Origin: Liolophura sinensis
Lineage: Eukaryota > Mollusca > Polyplacophora > Chitonida > Chitonidae
NCBI RefSeq assembly: GCF_032854445.1
Contig: NC_088306.1
Span: 1,554,501-1,618,500, forward strand
DNA: 64,000 bases
Direction: 5' to 3'
Part shown: one piece after another, positions 52,259-64,000 of the stretch
Layout of the letters: every line of letters begins with the position of its first letter
Numbering within the stretch: position 1 is the stretch's first letter
Made by a program: the position numbers and the translations under genes
Notes under the pieces: generated by a model
The model's input: the letters and a program-made list of their open reading frames with translations, nothing else
Told to the model about the DNA's origin: nothing
The model's database searches: none

Positions 52259-55200
52259 ATACCCACACATCGTATAGCAGATTATACCTACACATCGTAG
52301 AGCAGATTATACCCACACATCGTATAGCAGATTATACCTACACATCGTATAGCAGATTATACCCACACATTGTATAGCAGATTATACCTACACATCGTAT
52401 AACAGATTATACCCACACATCGTATAGAAGATTATACCTACACATCGTATAGCAGATTATACCTACACATCGTATAGCAGATGATACCTACACATCGTAT
52501 AGCAGATTATACCCACACATCCTATAGCAGATTATACCTACACATCGTATAGCAGATTATACCCACACATCGTATAGCAGATTATACCTACACATCGTAT
52601 AGCAGATTATAACTACACATCGTATAACAGATTATACCCACACATCGTATAGCAGATTATACCTACACATCGTATAGCAGATTATACCTACACATCGTAT
52701 AGCAGATTATACCCACACATCGTATAGCAGATTATACCTACACATCGTATAGCAGATTATACCTACACATCGTATAGCAGATTATACCTACACATCGTAT
52801 AGCAGATTATACCCACACATCGTATAGCAGATTACACCTACACATCGTATAGCAGATTATACCCACACATCGTATAGCAGATTATACCTACACATTGTAT
52901 AGCAGATTATACCCACACATCGTATAGCAGATTATACCTACACATCGTATAGCAGATTATACCCACACATCGTATAGCAGATTATACCTACACATCGTAT
53001 AGCAGATTATACCTACACATCGTATAGCAGATTATACCTACACATCGTATAGCAGATTATACCTACACATCGTATAGCAGATTATACCTACACATCGTAT
53101 AGCAGATTACACCTACACATCGTATAGCAGATTATACCCACACATCGTATAGCAGATTATACCTACACATTGTATAGCAGATTATACCCACACATCGTAT
53201 AGCAGATTATACCTACAAATCGTATAACAGATTATACCTACACATTTTATAGCAGATTATACCCACACATCGTATAGCAGATTATACCCACACATCGTAT
53301 AGCAGATTATACCTACACATCGTATAGCAGATTATACCTACACATCGTATAGCAGATTATACCTACACATCGTATAGCAGATTATACCTACACATTGTAT
53401 AGCAGATTATACCCACACATCGTATAGCAGATTATACCTACAAATCGTATAACAGATTATACCTACACATTTTATAGCAGATTATACCTACACATCGTAT
53501 AGCAGATTATACCTACACATCGTATAGCAGATTATACCTACACATCGTATAGCAGATGATACCCACACATCGTACAGCAGATTATACCTCCACATCGTAT
53601 AGCAGATTATACCTACACATCGTATAGCAGATTATACCCACACATCGTATAGCAGATTATACCTACACATCGTACAGCAGATTATACCTACTTATCGTAT
53701 AGCAGATTATACCTACACATCGCAGAGCAGATTATACCCACACATCGTATAGCAGATTATACCTACACATCGTATAGCAGATTATACCCACACATCGTAC
53801 AGCAGATTATACCTACACATCGTATAGCAGATTATACCCACACATCGTATAGCAGATTATACCCACACATTGTATAGCAGATTATACCCACACATCGTAT
53901 AGCAGATTATACCTACACATCGTATAGCAGATTATACCCACACATCGTATAACAGATTATACCTACACATTTTATAGCAGATTATACCCACACATCGTAT
54001 AACAGATTATACCCACACATCGTATAGCAGATTATACCCACACATCGTATAGCAGATTATACCTACACATCGTATAGCAGATCATACCCACACATCGTAT
54101 AGCAGATTATACCTACACATCGTATAGCAGATTATACCCACACATCGTATAGCAGATTATACCTACACATTGTATAACAGATTATACCTACACATTTTAT
54201 AGCAGATTATATCTACATATCGTACAGCAGATTATACGTACACATCGTATAGCAGATTATATCTACACATCGTATAGCAGATTATACCTACACATGGTTA
54301 ACAGATTATACCTACACATCGTATAGCAGATTATACCCACACATCGTATAGCAGATTATACCTACACATTTTATAGCAGATTATAACAACACATCGTATA
54401 GCAGATTATACCTACACATCGTATAACAGATTATACCCACACATCGTATAGAAGATTATACCTACACATCGTATAGCAGATTATACCTACACATCGTATA
54501 GCAGATGATACGAACACATCGTATAGCAGATTATACCCACACATCCTATAGCAGATTATACCTACACATCGTATAGCAGATTATACCCACACATCGTATA
54601 GCAGATTATACCTACACATCGTATAGCAGATTATAACTACACATCGTATAACAGATTATACCCACACATCGTATAGCAGATTATACCTACACATCGTATA
54701 GCAGATTATACCTACACATCGTATAGCAGATTATACCCACACATCGTATAGCAGATTATACCTACACATCGTATAACAGATTATACCCACACATCGTATA
54801 GAAGATTATACCTACACATCGTATAGCAGATTATACCTACACATCGTATAGCAGATGATACCTACACATCGTATAGCAGATTATACCCACACATCCTATA
54901 GCAGATTATACCTACACATCGTATAGCAGATTATACCCACACATCGTATAGCAGATTATACCTACACATCGTATAGCAGATTATAACTACACATCGTATA
55001 ACAGATTATACCCACACATCGTATAGCAGATTATACCTACACATCGTATAGCAGATTATACCTACACATCGTATAGCAGATTATACCCACACATCGTATA
55101 GCAGATTATACCTACTCATCGTATAGCAGATTATACCTACACATCGTATAGCAGATTATACCTACACATCGTATAGCAGATTATACCCACACATCGTATA

Positions 55201-57602
55201 GCAGATTATACCTACACATTGTATAGCAGATTATACCTACACATCGTATAGCAGATTATAAGTACACAACTTATAGCAGATTATACCTACACATCGTATA
55301 GCAGATTATACCCACACATCGTACAGCAGATTATACCTACACATCGTACAGCAGATTTAACCTACACATCGTACAGCAGATTATACCCACACATCGTATA
55401 GCAGATTATACCCACACATCGTACAGCAGATTATAACTACACATCGTATAGCAGATTATACCCACACATCGTACAGCAGATTATACCCACACATCGTATA
55501 GCAGATTATACCCACACATGGTATAGCAGATTATACCTACACATCGTATAACAGATTATACCTACAGATTTTATAGCAGATTATACCCACACATCGTATA
55601 GCAGATTATACCTACACATCGTATAACAGATTATACCTACACATTTTATAGCAGATTATACCCACACATCGTATAGCAGATTATACCTACACATCGTACA
55701 GCAGATTTAACCTACACATCGTACAGCAGATTATACCCACACATCGTATAGCAGATTATACCCACACATCGTACAGCAGATTATACCCACACATCGTATA
55801 GCAGATTATACCCACACATCGTATAGCAGATTATACCTACACATCGTACAGCAGATTATACGTACACATCGTATAGTAGATTATACCCACACATCGTATA
55901 ACAGATTATACCCACACATCGTATAGCAGATTATACCCACACATCGTATAGCAGATTATACCTACACATCGTATAGTAGATTATATCTACACATTGTATA
56001 GCAGATTATACCTACACATCGTATAGCAGATTATACCTACACATCGCATAGCAGATTATAACTACACATCGTATAGCAGATTATACCTACACATCGCATA
56101 GCAGATTATAACTACACATCGTATAGCAAATTATACCCACACATCGTATAGCAGATTATACCTACACATCGTATAGCAGATTATACCTACACATCGTTAA
56201 CAGATGATACCCACACATCGTATAGCAGATTATACCCACACATCGTACAGCAGATTATACCTACACATCGTATAGCAGATTATGCCTACACATCGTATAG
56301 CAGATTATACCCACACATCGTATAGCAGATTATACCCACACATCGTATAGCAGATTATACCCACACATCGTACAGCAGATTATACCTACTTATCGTATAG
56401 CAGATTATACCTACACATCGCATAGCAGATTATACCCACACATCGTATAGCAGATTATACCTACACATCGTATAGCAGATTATACCTACACATCGTATAG
56501 CAGATTATACCTACACATTTTATAGCAGATTATACCCACACATCGTACAGCAGATTATACGTACACATCGTATAGCAGATTGTACCTACACATCGTATAG
56601 CAGATTATACCTACACATCGTATAGCAGATTATAACTACACATCTTATAGCAGATTATACCTACACATCGTATAGCAGATTATACCCACACATCGTACAG
56701 CAGATTATACCTACACATCGTACAGCAGATTTAACCTACACATCGTACAGCAGATTATACCCACACATCGTATAGCAGATTATACCCACACATCGTACAG
56801 CAGATTATAACTACACATCGTATAGCAGATTATACCCACACATCGTATAGCAGATTATACCCACACATCGTATAGCAGATTATACCTACACATCGTATAG
56901 CAGATTATACCTACACATCGTATAGCAGATTATACCCACACATCGTATAGCAGATTATACCCACACATCGTATAGCAGATTATACCTACAAATCGTATAA
57001 CAGATTATACCTACACATTTTATAGCAGATTATACCCACACATCGTATAGCAGATTATACCCACACATCGTATAGCAGAATATACCCACACATCGTATAG
57101 CAGATTATACCTACACATCGTATAGCAGATTATACCCACACATCGTATAGCAGATTATACCCACACATCGTATAGCAGATTATACCTACACATCGTATAG
57201 CAGATTATACCTACACATCGTATAGCGTATTATACCCACACATCGTATAGCAGATTATACCTACACATCGTATAGCATATTATACCGACATATCGTATAG
57301 CAGACTATACCCACACATCGTATAGCAGATTATACCTACACATCGTATAGCAGATTATACCCACACATGGTATAGCAGATTATACCCACACATTGTATAG
57401 CAGATTATACCCACACATCGTATAGCTGATTATACCTACACATCGTATAGCATATTTTATCTACCCATCGTATAGCAGATTATACCCACACATCGTATAG
57501 CAGATTATACCCACATATCGTATAGCAAATTATACCTACACATCGTATAACAGATTATACCCACACATCGTATAACAGATTATACCCACACATCGTATAG
57601 CG
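52259..57602. repeat. 25-bp minisatellite, main array, about 214 units
   Basis: The unit is CCYACACATCGTATAGCAGA then TTATA, where Y is C or T; the two types alternate irregularly. Variants include GTACAGCAG, GTATAACAG, GTATAGAAG, ACATTTTATAG and ACATCCTATAG. A variant string containing GTATAGAAG, AGATGATAC, ATCCTATAG and TTATAACTAC recurs at about 52421, 54445 and 54795. The spacings are 2,024 and 350 bp (close to 81 and exactly 14 units), showing higher-order duplications. Confidence 0.98.
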
Positions 57603-58124
57603 GTCCCTAAATAGTTGGTATTGTTTTAATGTGTTTGTGTTTTCTATGTGAGGTAAGATGACAAGAGGCCGTATTTTACTAGTCAACTGTGGTAAGATTT
57701 TACTCTCTGTACTGTACTCCGTTATACTGAAGTTTCAAGCCTGTCGTTAGCTGCTTTGCAGTACGGCACTTTACGGTGCAGCACAGGAGCTGTATGGTTC
57801 TGTGTGAAAACAGTACAGTATAGCCATTGGCTGACGCTTAGTACTGTTCCGTCATAAGCCATAGGGTAATGTGTAGAGGTACAGTACCGTATACTTACCG
57901 GACATATCGACAGTAATAGGAAAAACCTCAGCTTACTATTGCTATTGTTAGCTTATGGCTATTTAAGAGTAAAACCAATGCAGCAACGACAGTCTGATAA
58001 TTGGCACGTGGCCATACATAACCTGTAAAATCCGGCGTATTTTGTTTATGCAGTTATTATTTTGATTCTATTTACGAATGTTCATCTCGAATCGAGTAAT
58101 ACCATTTGGCCACAATGGTAATTT
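57603..58124. repeat. Family D-like remains
   Basis: GATGACAAGAGGCCGTATTT, CAGCAACGACAGTCTGATAA and GCACGTGGCCATACATAACC resemble family-D parts at 39180 and 30730. No gene. Confidence 0.45.
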
Positions 58125-58342
58125 TAGCACTATCTCGCTTGACGCACGTCATAACCTACTGGTCGGCCAGATGTTCGTATAATGTGACTCGGTGTTGCGT
58201 CGTGTGTGTCGTTAGCATGGCGTTCCAGTGAGGCAGTGCCATAATTACGGTGTGTCTGCACTGGGTCCGTACTGCTACAAGGCGACGCCGTCGTAATATG
58301 ACCGAAATATTGTTGAAAGCGACGTAAACCTACAAACAAACA
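58125..58342 (-). repeat. Diverged family B copy
   Basis: The minus strand reads GTTTACGTCGCTTTCAACAA, TATTTCGGTCATATTACGAC, then CACATTATACGAACATCTGG and CCGACCAGTAGG, following the family-B order but with other bases. The 82-codon frame on this strand is repeat sequence. Confidence 0.6.
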
Positions 58343-59056
58343 ATTTAACTGTTCGTGTAAATGCCTAAACAGAAACAAGGTAAACTATGCCTATCACAGC
58401 TGCTTAAACAGTAGAATTAGGTTAATGAATGCAAAGATTTTCAGACTGCAATCAAACTCTGTCGTTAGATGAGTAAAATTATACTAATAGTGAAGTTAAA
58501 GAAACAGACAACCACAAGTTTGGATTAATTTTACAAATCCCATAGTTGCATGCAACGTCAGTAATGGCACCCACTCGGTAAACCAAGGAGATTAGTTTTC
58601 GCTGTCTGCAGTGGACGTATATTCATCTACCAGTATTCACTGGGTATAAAAGCGAAATTACTCTTCGCCTCTACCTACCAAGATAAACTCTCTGTCGTAT
58701 CTCCGGCTTAGGAGTATTATCCCTCATGACTATGCATGTGTACGTAAATCAGTGGTCTGCATTTGCATATGGCAGTTAGTGCGTGCAATAGAGCATCACA
58801 GAATCACGAGGAATTACCATATCGCTAAGTTAGAGCATGTGTGTTAGAGAATACTTATGTGGCTCCATTTTAGCACGTCTGGGCTACCATAATTACCACC
58901 CCTCTCGGTCTAATGACGAATCAAATCTTTTATGGGGCTGTCTTTATCTTGGTCATCGAGAAATGACCATTCTAGTGTTGGACATGTCTACTCCAGGGCC
59001 CGTGGCCGGACATCGGTGAATGAGTATTAAATCGTTGTGCCAGGATATCTAACGAC
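58343..59056. other. Non-coding stretch
   Basis: Nothing recognised. Confidence 0.35.
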
Positions 59057-59380
59057 TTAATTTAAAATGTCTTTCGATCTGGAGCCGTATGTGTACCGGG
59101 TGATACACGACGCGGATTGTACTAGGCGTGCTTTGTGCGGACCGTATGGACAGACTACAAATACGCGGTATTGATTGGTGTAGGCCGAGAAGAATAGCTG
59201 TGTAGTCAGATGGTCTGAGTTAGGCCGTTCAGCTCGCTCGCTTCGCAGTTGGTTACGACGGGCCAGACCTGAGCGTATAGCACCCACCCATTCAGTCTCA
59301 ATCAGTAGTGTCGACAGAGGTGATCGAAATTGGCGGCAGGCTTTTTGAATACGTCTGAAATTGTCCCTCGTTAGATCCAT
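59057..59380 (-). CDS. Unassigned 107-codon frame
   Basis: Starts MDLTRDNFRRIQKACRQF on the minus strand, about 190 bp head-to-head with the gene at 59567, and is GC-richer than its surroundings. No domain, signal peptide or splice context is recognised. It may be chance; length and composition are the only support. Confidence 0.2.
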   Translation of the reverse strand: MDLTRDNFRRIQKACRQFRSPLSTLLIETEWVGAIRSGLARRNQLRSERAERPNSDHLTTQLFFSAYTNQYRVFVVCPYGPHKARLVQSASCITRYTYGSRSKDILN

Positions 59381-59566
59381 ATTTTATTTACTGTGGTGAG
59401 TCGCTCAGGTGAAACGACGTCGGTTTCACTGCTAGTATCAATACGCGCATTGAGTTTTTGGAGGCGGAAGTTTACAGGCTTTTAACGCAATTTCTGGTTC
59501 TCATCAGTGTTCAACAGGTGCCCTGAGGAAGTTACTAAAATCTTCACCTAATTCAAGGATTAAAGA

Positions 59567-60117
59567 ATGCAGAAATATAACGGACGACGGATGTTTACGC
59601 TGTGTGGATATTTGTTGGGGTGTTTCGCGCTAACTTTCGGTCAGAATCCGTGGCCAAACTGTTCTGTGCCAGAAAGGAGCTTAGTATGGGACGATTCTTT
59701 AACAGGAAGTACCGTCACAGTAGAATGGGCCTATGGAAAGGTAAGTCACACATGAAAATATTATTATTTGTGGACTTTAACATATTATTGCATAGTTTCA
59801 CAGATAAATCAACAATTTCCAATTCATTGTCGAAGTTCAGGATTTGGCAGGTTCTTCAGTTCATTTACAGCCGTTTAATTTGCCTAACGTTGATGGAACG
59901 CAATGCGCACACAATGACGTAACAACAATAACAACCATTTCAGGATGACATTGCCCACAGACTGACACTCATCCCGCATTATAATACAGTATCGTCGAAA
60001 ACTGATACAGCTATTTCAGAATCAAATTATAACAAATTTGTTATGAATCTGACGATCCAAAACTGCAATAAAAGCCTTTATAACGTGAGACTAGTTGCTG
60101 GTGATAACCTTTCCTAA
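59567..60117 (+). CDS. Small secreted protein, two exons, possibly Ig-like
   Basis: Exon 1 is 59567-59740 and exon 2 is 59944-60117, each 174 nt. The donor is AAG then GTAAGT (59741); the acceptor is CAACCATTTCAG ending at 59943. The join is phase 0 and gives 115 residues. Residues 9-26 are a good signal peptide (MFTLCGYLLGCFALTFGQ). The mature part has CSVPERSLVW, TVTVEWAYG, then NKFVMNLTIQNCNKSLYNV, which resembles Ig-fold strands with Trp in the core and an L-T-I, then Y-x-V, end. N-glycosylation motifs are NCS, NLT and NKS. Two ATGs are in frame; the second (59591) gives a cleaner signal. No poly-A signal is seen nearby, so further exons are possible. The function is unknown; a secreted or surface recognition role is a guess. 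Confidence 0.5.
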
Positions 60118-61810
60118 GCATCCTCGACCCTATGCCCTAAAGCTGTTTTCATTTGGCCTCATCTTCTAGAAAATATATTCTGTCTACTCGACCTGAGCGC
60201 TTCCTCATCAGAAGCTCTCCTGAAATCTGCCGGGAAGAGACGGTAGATCTTGAAAAACTTTCTTCCAATTTTTGACATTTTTTTATTTACTTATTTATTT
60301 ATTTCACTGGAGTTGCAAGAAATGCAACTCTCGTTCTTTCTTCTTTTCGTCCTATTTCTATACATTCGTTCAGTGATCCACTTAACCATTTATTCACTGT
60401 CTCTCCTCTGTAAATCCTTCTGTTGGCAAATGTCGGTTTGCCTCCATGGTGTCTCCCATTGTTCCGTCTGTATTGCCTTCATTTATTTCTTGCCACTGGT
60501 TAACCTGTATGCTTGACACGGGTCTCTTTGCTTCATGGTTTATTTAATTTCTTTGCACGAGGTCACGTCCAATTTAGTGTTCGCTTGTCCATGCCTTCGA
60601 CTTTTCGTTCGCATATATCGGCTTTTTGTCCTCTTCCAGATTATGTTTATTCCAACGTTGTTTTGTTCCATTGCAATAACACCCTGTCGAGATGAGCTAT
60701 CGTATGCCAGATTTGATTAACCCGCACAGCAAACCTCTGGCTAATTTCTCTAATGTCTCATGGGGATCAGGACATCGGTAGAAGAAACGACATGAATACA
60801 GAAATCTCCGAAAAGCAAACATCAGAACGCAAAAAGCATTAAGGATCTAGGAATTTGTAGTTATGGCATGTCAAGTGAGAGAATGGAATCGATATCGATA
60901 AGAATCAAAAGAAAGAATTCGTTTGTTTTTAGGTGTGTTTAAGGCTGGTTTATTTTTGTCCTTATTGTTGTTTTATATTTGTTTTATTTTGTTGAATTAT
61001 TTCGCATGGCTTGCTCAGCAACAAAACCTGCATTATTTGTTATAGTATTTTGTAAGAATATCTCATATACGTTTTCAGAGACAACTTTGTGCTCATTGCA
61101 CAAAATCGTCTTACTTCCATTATGCAGACGAGGTAATAATTGCAAATAGGATCTACCTTTTTTCAGACTTTGACATGCGCAAGTAGTAATCCGTTGTTTT
61201 TTGTTTTTTTTTTGTTATGAGATGTTTTGCAATTATCTAAGGTTGTTGCACGTTCCTGGAGCGCCAATGTAGTTTAACATTATTATAGTAATGACACATA
61301 TGGCATAGTTTTGTTATAGCACTGTGCATATAAATGTACTGTGCGTTATGAATGATAATCAAATATCACAAATAAATGACCTACGCAAGTTCACCTTTTC
61401 ACCCCCAGCCTATGAGAGACTATGTACTTAGGTAGCGAGAAATCTGTATAATTCATCAACAGCGAATCCCTGGTCTTCAAATAGTAGCCATATCTTGCAA
61501 AAACGCTAGGAAACTAAACAATACTGCACGACCTAATTAACTGGGATTTGCATTGTTAATAACGAAGAAAGAAATGATAACTACATTATTTACAGTCTCC
61601 ACATTTTTCTACTGTCCCAATGTCATTAAGTGTCTGCATTCAATTTCGCAGTGTATCACATTTATGTATAGGACGACATAGCCCATTACAGATAATGTCC
61701 CCTTATGCGAAGCACATGACGACAGATGCGCTGTAATTCTGCGCTGTAAATTCTGCCCACATCTTTCCCGACCAAGATTTTGTTGACAGCAGACTCATTG
61801 TAACCCCATG
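60118..61810. other. AT-rich non-coding stretch
   Basis: T-rich frames at 60250-60720 look like hydrophobic proteins only because of base composition. A weak exon-like segment (about 61080-61131, TTTTCAG before it and GTAATA after it) could belong to the gene at 59567, but the joined frame is not convincing. Confidence 0.35.
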
Positions 61811-61951
61811 ATTTTACTTGATACGTGGTAAGGTCTGTCAGCAACCTGCAGATATTTGAGGGCTTCACAGGATAGTGCTGTCCGCCGTCGCATAATTGAC
61901 ATGTGCTAAAACACGCTTAAAACATCAATAAAATAAATAAATAAATAAATT
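61811..61951 (+). repeat. SINE, 3' half fragment
   Basis: CAGCAACCTGCAGATATTTG, GTCCGCCGTCGCATAATTGA and AACATCAATAAAATAAATAA: a diverged, 5'-truncated tail. Confidence 0.7.
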
Positions 61952-62040
61952 TTGTCATTTCGCTGGTGTTATACGGCTTAATTAAGACTGTTTACACTGT
62001 GTAACCCCCCACAGCCTTTGTAGAAATGACAGATCATGAC

Positions 62041-62130
62041 ATTCCAATCTATGCGTAGTCCAGCCGTGAAGCAAAATGGACGTTCCGAGTTAAAACTCGC
62101 AAGATCAATTGCAAATCATTCCCATTTTGT
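62041..62130 (+). repeat. Dispersed repeat family C, partial
   Basis: CATTCCAATCTATGCGTAGT, CCAGCCGTGAAGCAAAATGG, ACGTTCCGAGTT and CGCAAGATCAATTGCAAATC follow the family-C order. Confidence 0.55.
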
Positions 62131-64000
62131 ATCCGATATATGCCTTCAACACACCTCTTTGAAACAACCAACATGTCATCCGTTGTTCAGACCAATGGAT
62201 GAGAAACAAAACCCCATAGATGCATGCGACGTAGATGAGAAACGGTAAGTTACTTGTTACATTAGTGGATATGATCAGTAGACTGTAAGCGGGCTTATTA
62301 GTGCCGTTGACAAGGTTCTAAAAACTTAGTGAGTTGAGGAGTTTTCTTCATGACACCAGTAAGAAAGATTTTTCGGACAAATACGATCCAGTCAGGGTAA
62401 GTCTATAGACACCATTCAGTAAGGTTGCATGCCGATTCATTCCCGCAAGAAGATGACAATATCCCTTGCAGGCAACCCGAGTAAGGCGGACGGAAAAAAA
62501 CACGTACACGAAATTCATTTAGTGTAATTTAGAATCTTTTACATAACCTGCTCTTGTCCCAAGGGAAAACGTTGACGCCGGATGCTCGAGTCACGCTGGA
62601 GGGGATTTTAAATTTTCCTGAGGAAACGACCGTAATAGGTATGACACGACACGAACCCAGACGGTGGACTCGGTGCCATTCTTGACCTGTAAATTAGGAT
62701 ATAGCGTTTTCTACAAGGATATTCCATCGAACTCTTCCTTTCGAAGTTTTAAAAATCTGTTTTTTAATATATTATTTCTTGTATACTCCTCTTGTGATTG
62801 ATGTTTGGGTTGTTTTGCAAATGGATCTCGCCATTATTGATTTCGAACGCCCTACCATGGTCTACGTGTGGATTACGGGTGTCGGACTTCAAGCTGTTGG
62901 ATGACACGTGAACGCCTAGTGGCTATGGCAACGTGCCGATTTTGTTATATTTCATTTCTCAATATATATTATTTGTAAAATCTTGATATTACCATGCGTG
63001 ATACGAATGATCTATATATCTAGCACACCCGCGTCTTGTATTGTGCCACTGGGTTAGGAAAAATCCGATTTGTCATTGTGAAGTGTGTTGATATATAGCG
63101 TATATTTCAGCTGTTAGTTTTATATCAACGCTAAGTAAGAAAACTTAACTATGGGCAGCTTTATGTGTTACAAGCTTGCGTACAATACATCCATGCCCTA
63201 AAAACATTATCAGTAGCACAGCATATAATGGCAATGTGAAAGCCGTACGCTTTTTAGCCAGATGAACCTGTAATTAGTATCAGATCTGACGATGAAGCGC
63301 ATTACGTCAAGCTAACGTTATTTCTCTGCAGGACAGAAGGACATGGTTGTGGGTTCTAGGCAGCTGACAAGTTTTTAAACATGTTTTCACCACAAACAAA
63401 AAAATTCAAGAGCTCACAAATCCGTGGCTAAAGCGAGTGTATTCTCCGCGTCTCCAGAAAACACGCAGGGGGCACTGGCGCCATCAAGATGTTTTTCTAT
63501 AAAAACCCAAACCCGCCTTAGGAATCTTCTGGCGAAAAAGGACTTTTCAAAGCTTTCTTGAAGGCCTTATCTGTCAGCGGTGGAAAGGTTGTCTAGGCGT
63601 GTCTCATTACAAACACCCAAATCCAGTCTTTTCCGCGACATTGCGGCTCTTCGCAGAAAGGGTAAACGAATTCTTAGCGGTGAGTTAAGTGTGAAAAACG
63701 TCGATAGACGCAATGGAGCGTTGCGGGCGGTACTAAACATGTTTGATACGTTGAGTATGTTGGGATAAAGGGAAGTGCTAGAAAAAACGAACCAGTAATG
63801 AAGGCATACACGCACCGCCAACATGCCGGGGCTGAATTGGATAAGCTATATCTGTTCTTTTCAGTTTTGGGGGATATTTATTTCTGTACCATTAATTTCA
63901 ACAAAGGCCAGTTAAAAATGCTTTTTTGCTGTACTCCAAATGTTAGGCATGCTAGGAAAATGTTAGATGAATACGCCGTTCTTTGACATCAGCTGACCAT
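62131..64000. other. Non-coding stretch to the window end
   Basis: No gene supported. A short GC-richer segment at 63440-63770 has TATAAAAAC (63498) and open frames on both strands (62 and 85 codons), but no domain. It could be an exon or promoter of a gene outside the window. Confidence 0.35.

Noticed and set aside
60250-60720. Hydrophobic frames resembling membrane proteins
   Set aside because: They come from T-rich sequence; overlapping frames look equally hydrophobic and none has a domain.
63462-63476. CTCF-like motif (CGCAGGGGGCAC)
   Set aside because: A single short match without conservation or binding evidence is expected by chance.

Overview
This is animal nuclear DNA: AT-rich, intron-containing and dense with repeats. 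It is most likely from a mollusc or a related lophotrochozoan. The reasons are a tRNA-derived SINE family with a tail typical of mollusc genomes (recalled, not searched), several dispersed elements with internal tandem repeats, and a receptor of the GRL101/relaxin-receptor type described in the snail Lymnaea. The species cannot be named from the sequence.

Layout. 0-15.6 kb holds no intact gene. It contains dispersed repeats, two tandem arrays with 38-bp units, two Tc1/mariner transposase fragments and a 200-N gap whose flanks overlap. 15.6-21.9 kb holds a decayed multi-exon receptor, copy A: signal peptide, CUB domains, C-type lectin domains, LDLa repeats, leucine-rich repeats and a rhodopsin-like seven-helix domain. 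22-31 kb holds SINEs, the 3' end of a LINE, a 30-bp minisatellite and blocks that match 6-12 kb. 31.3-36.2 kb holds copy B, a second and truncated duplicate of the receptor's extracellular part, split by a 442-bp MITE. 36.2-44.6 kb holds an 88-bp tandem array, SINEs and other repeats.

44.6-57.6 kb is one huge minisatellite with a 25-bp unit and about 235 copies. Two mobile elements interrupt it. One is a family-B dispersed repeat at the left edge. The other is a complete LTR retrotransposon on the minus strand (45527-52258). Its polyprotein has a Ty3/gypsy-type reverse transcriptase, but integrase lies before reverse transcriptase. This is the rare Gmr1-type gene order.

57.6-64 kb is mostly non-coding. 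It has one plausible live small gene at 59567-60117, with two exons and a signal peptide, possibly Ig-like.

The two receptor copies share homologous upstream sequence, so they arose by DNA duplication, and each has since collected its own lesions. At their shared lectin-domain intron the damage is complementary: A has lost the donor and kept the acceptor, and B the reverse. The retrotransposon's 1,414-codon frame without an indel argues that the receptor frameshifts are real rather than base-calling noise.

Repeat names used below (B, C, D, E, F) are local labels.
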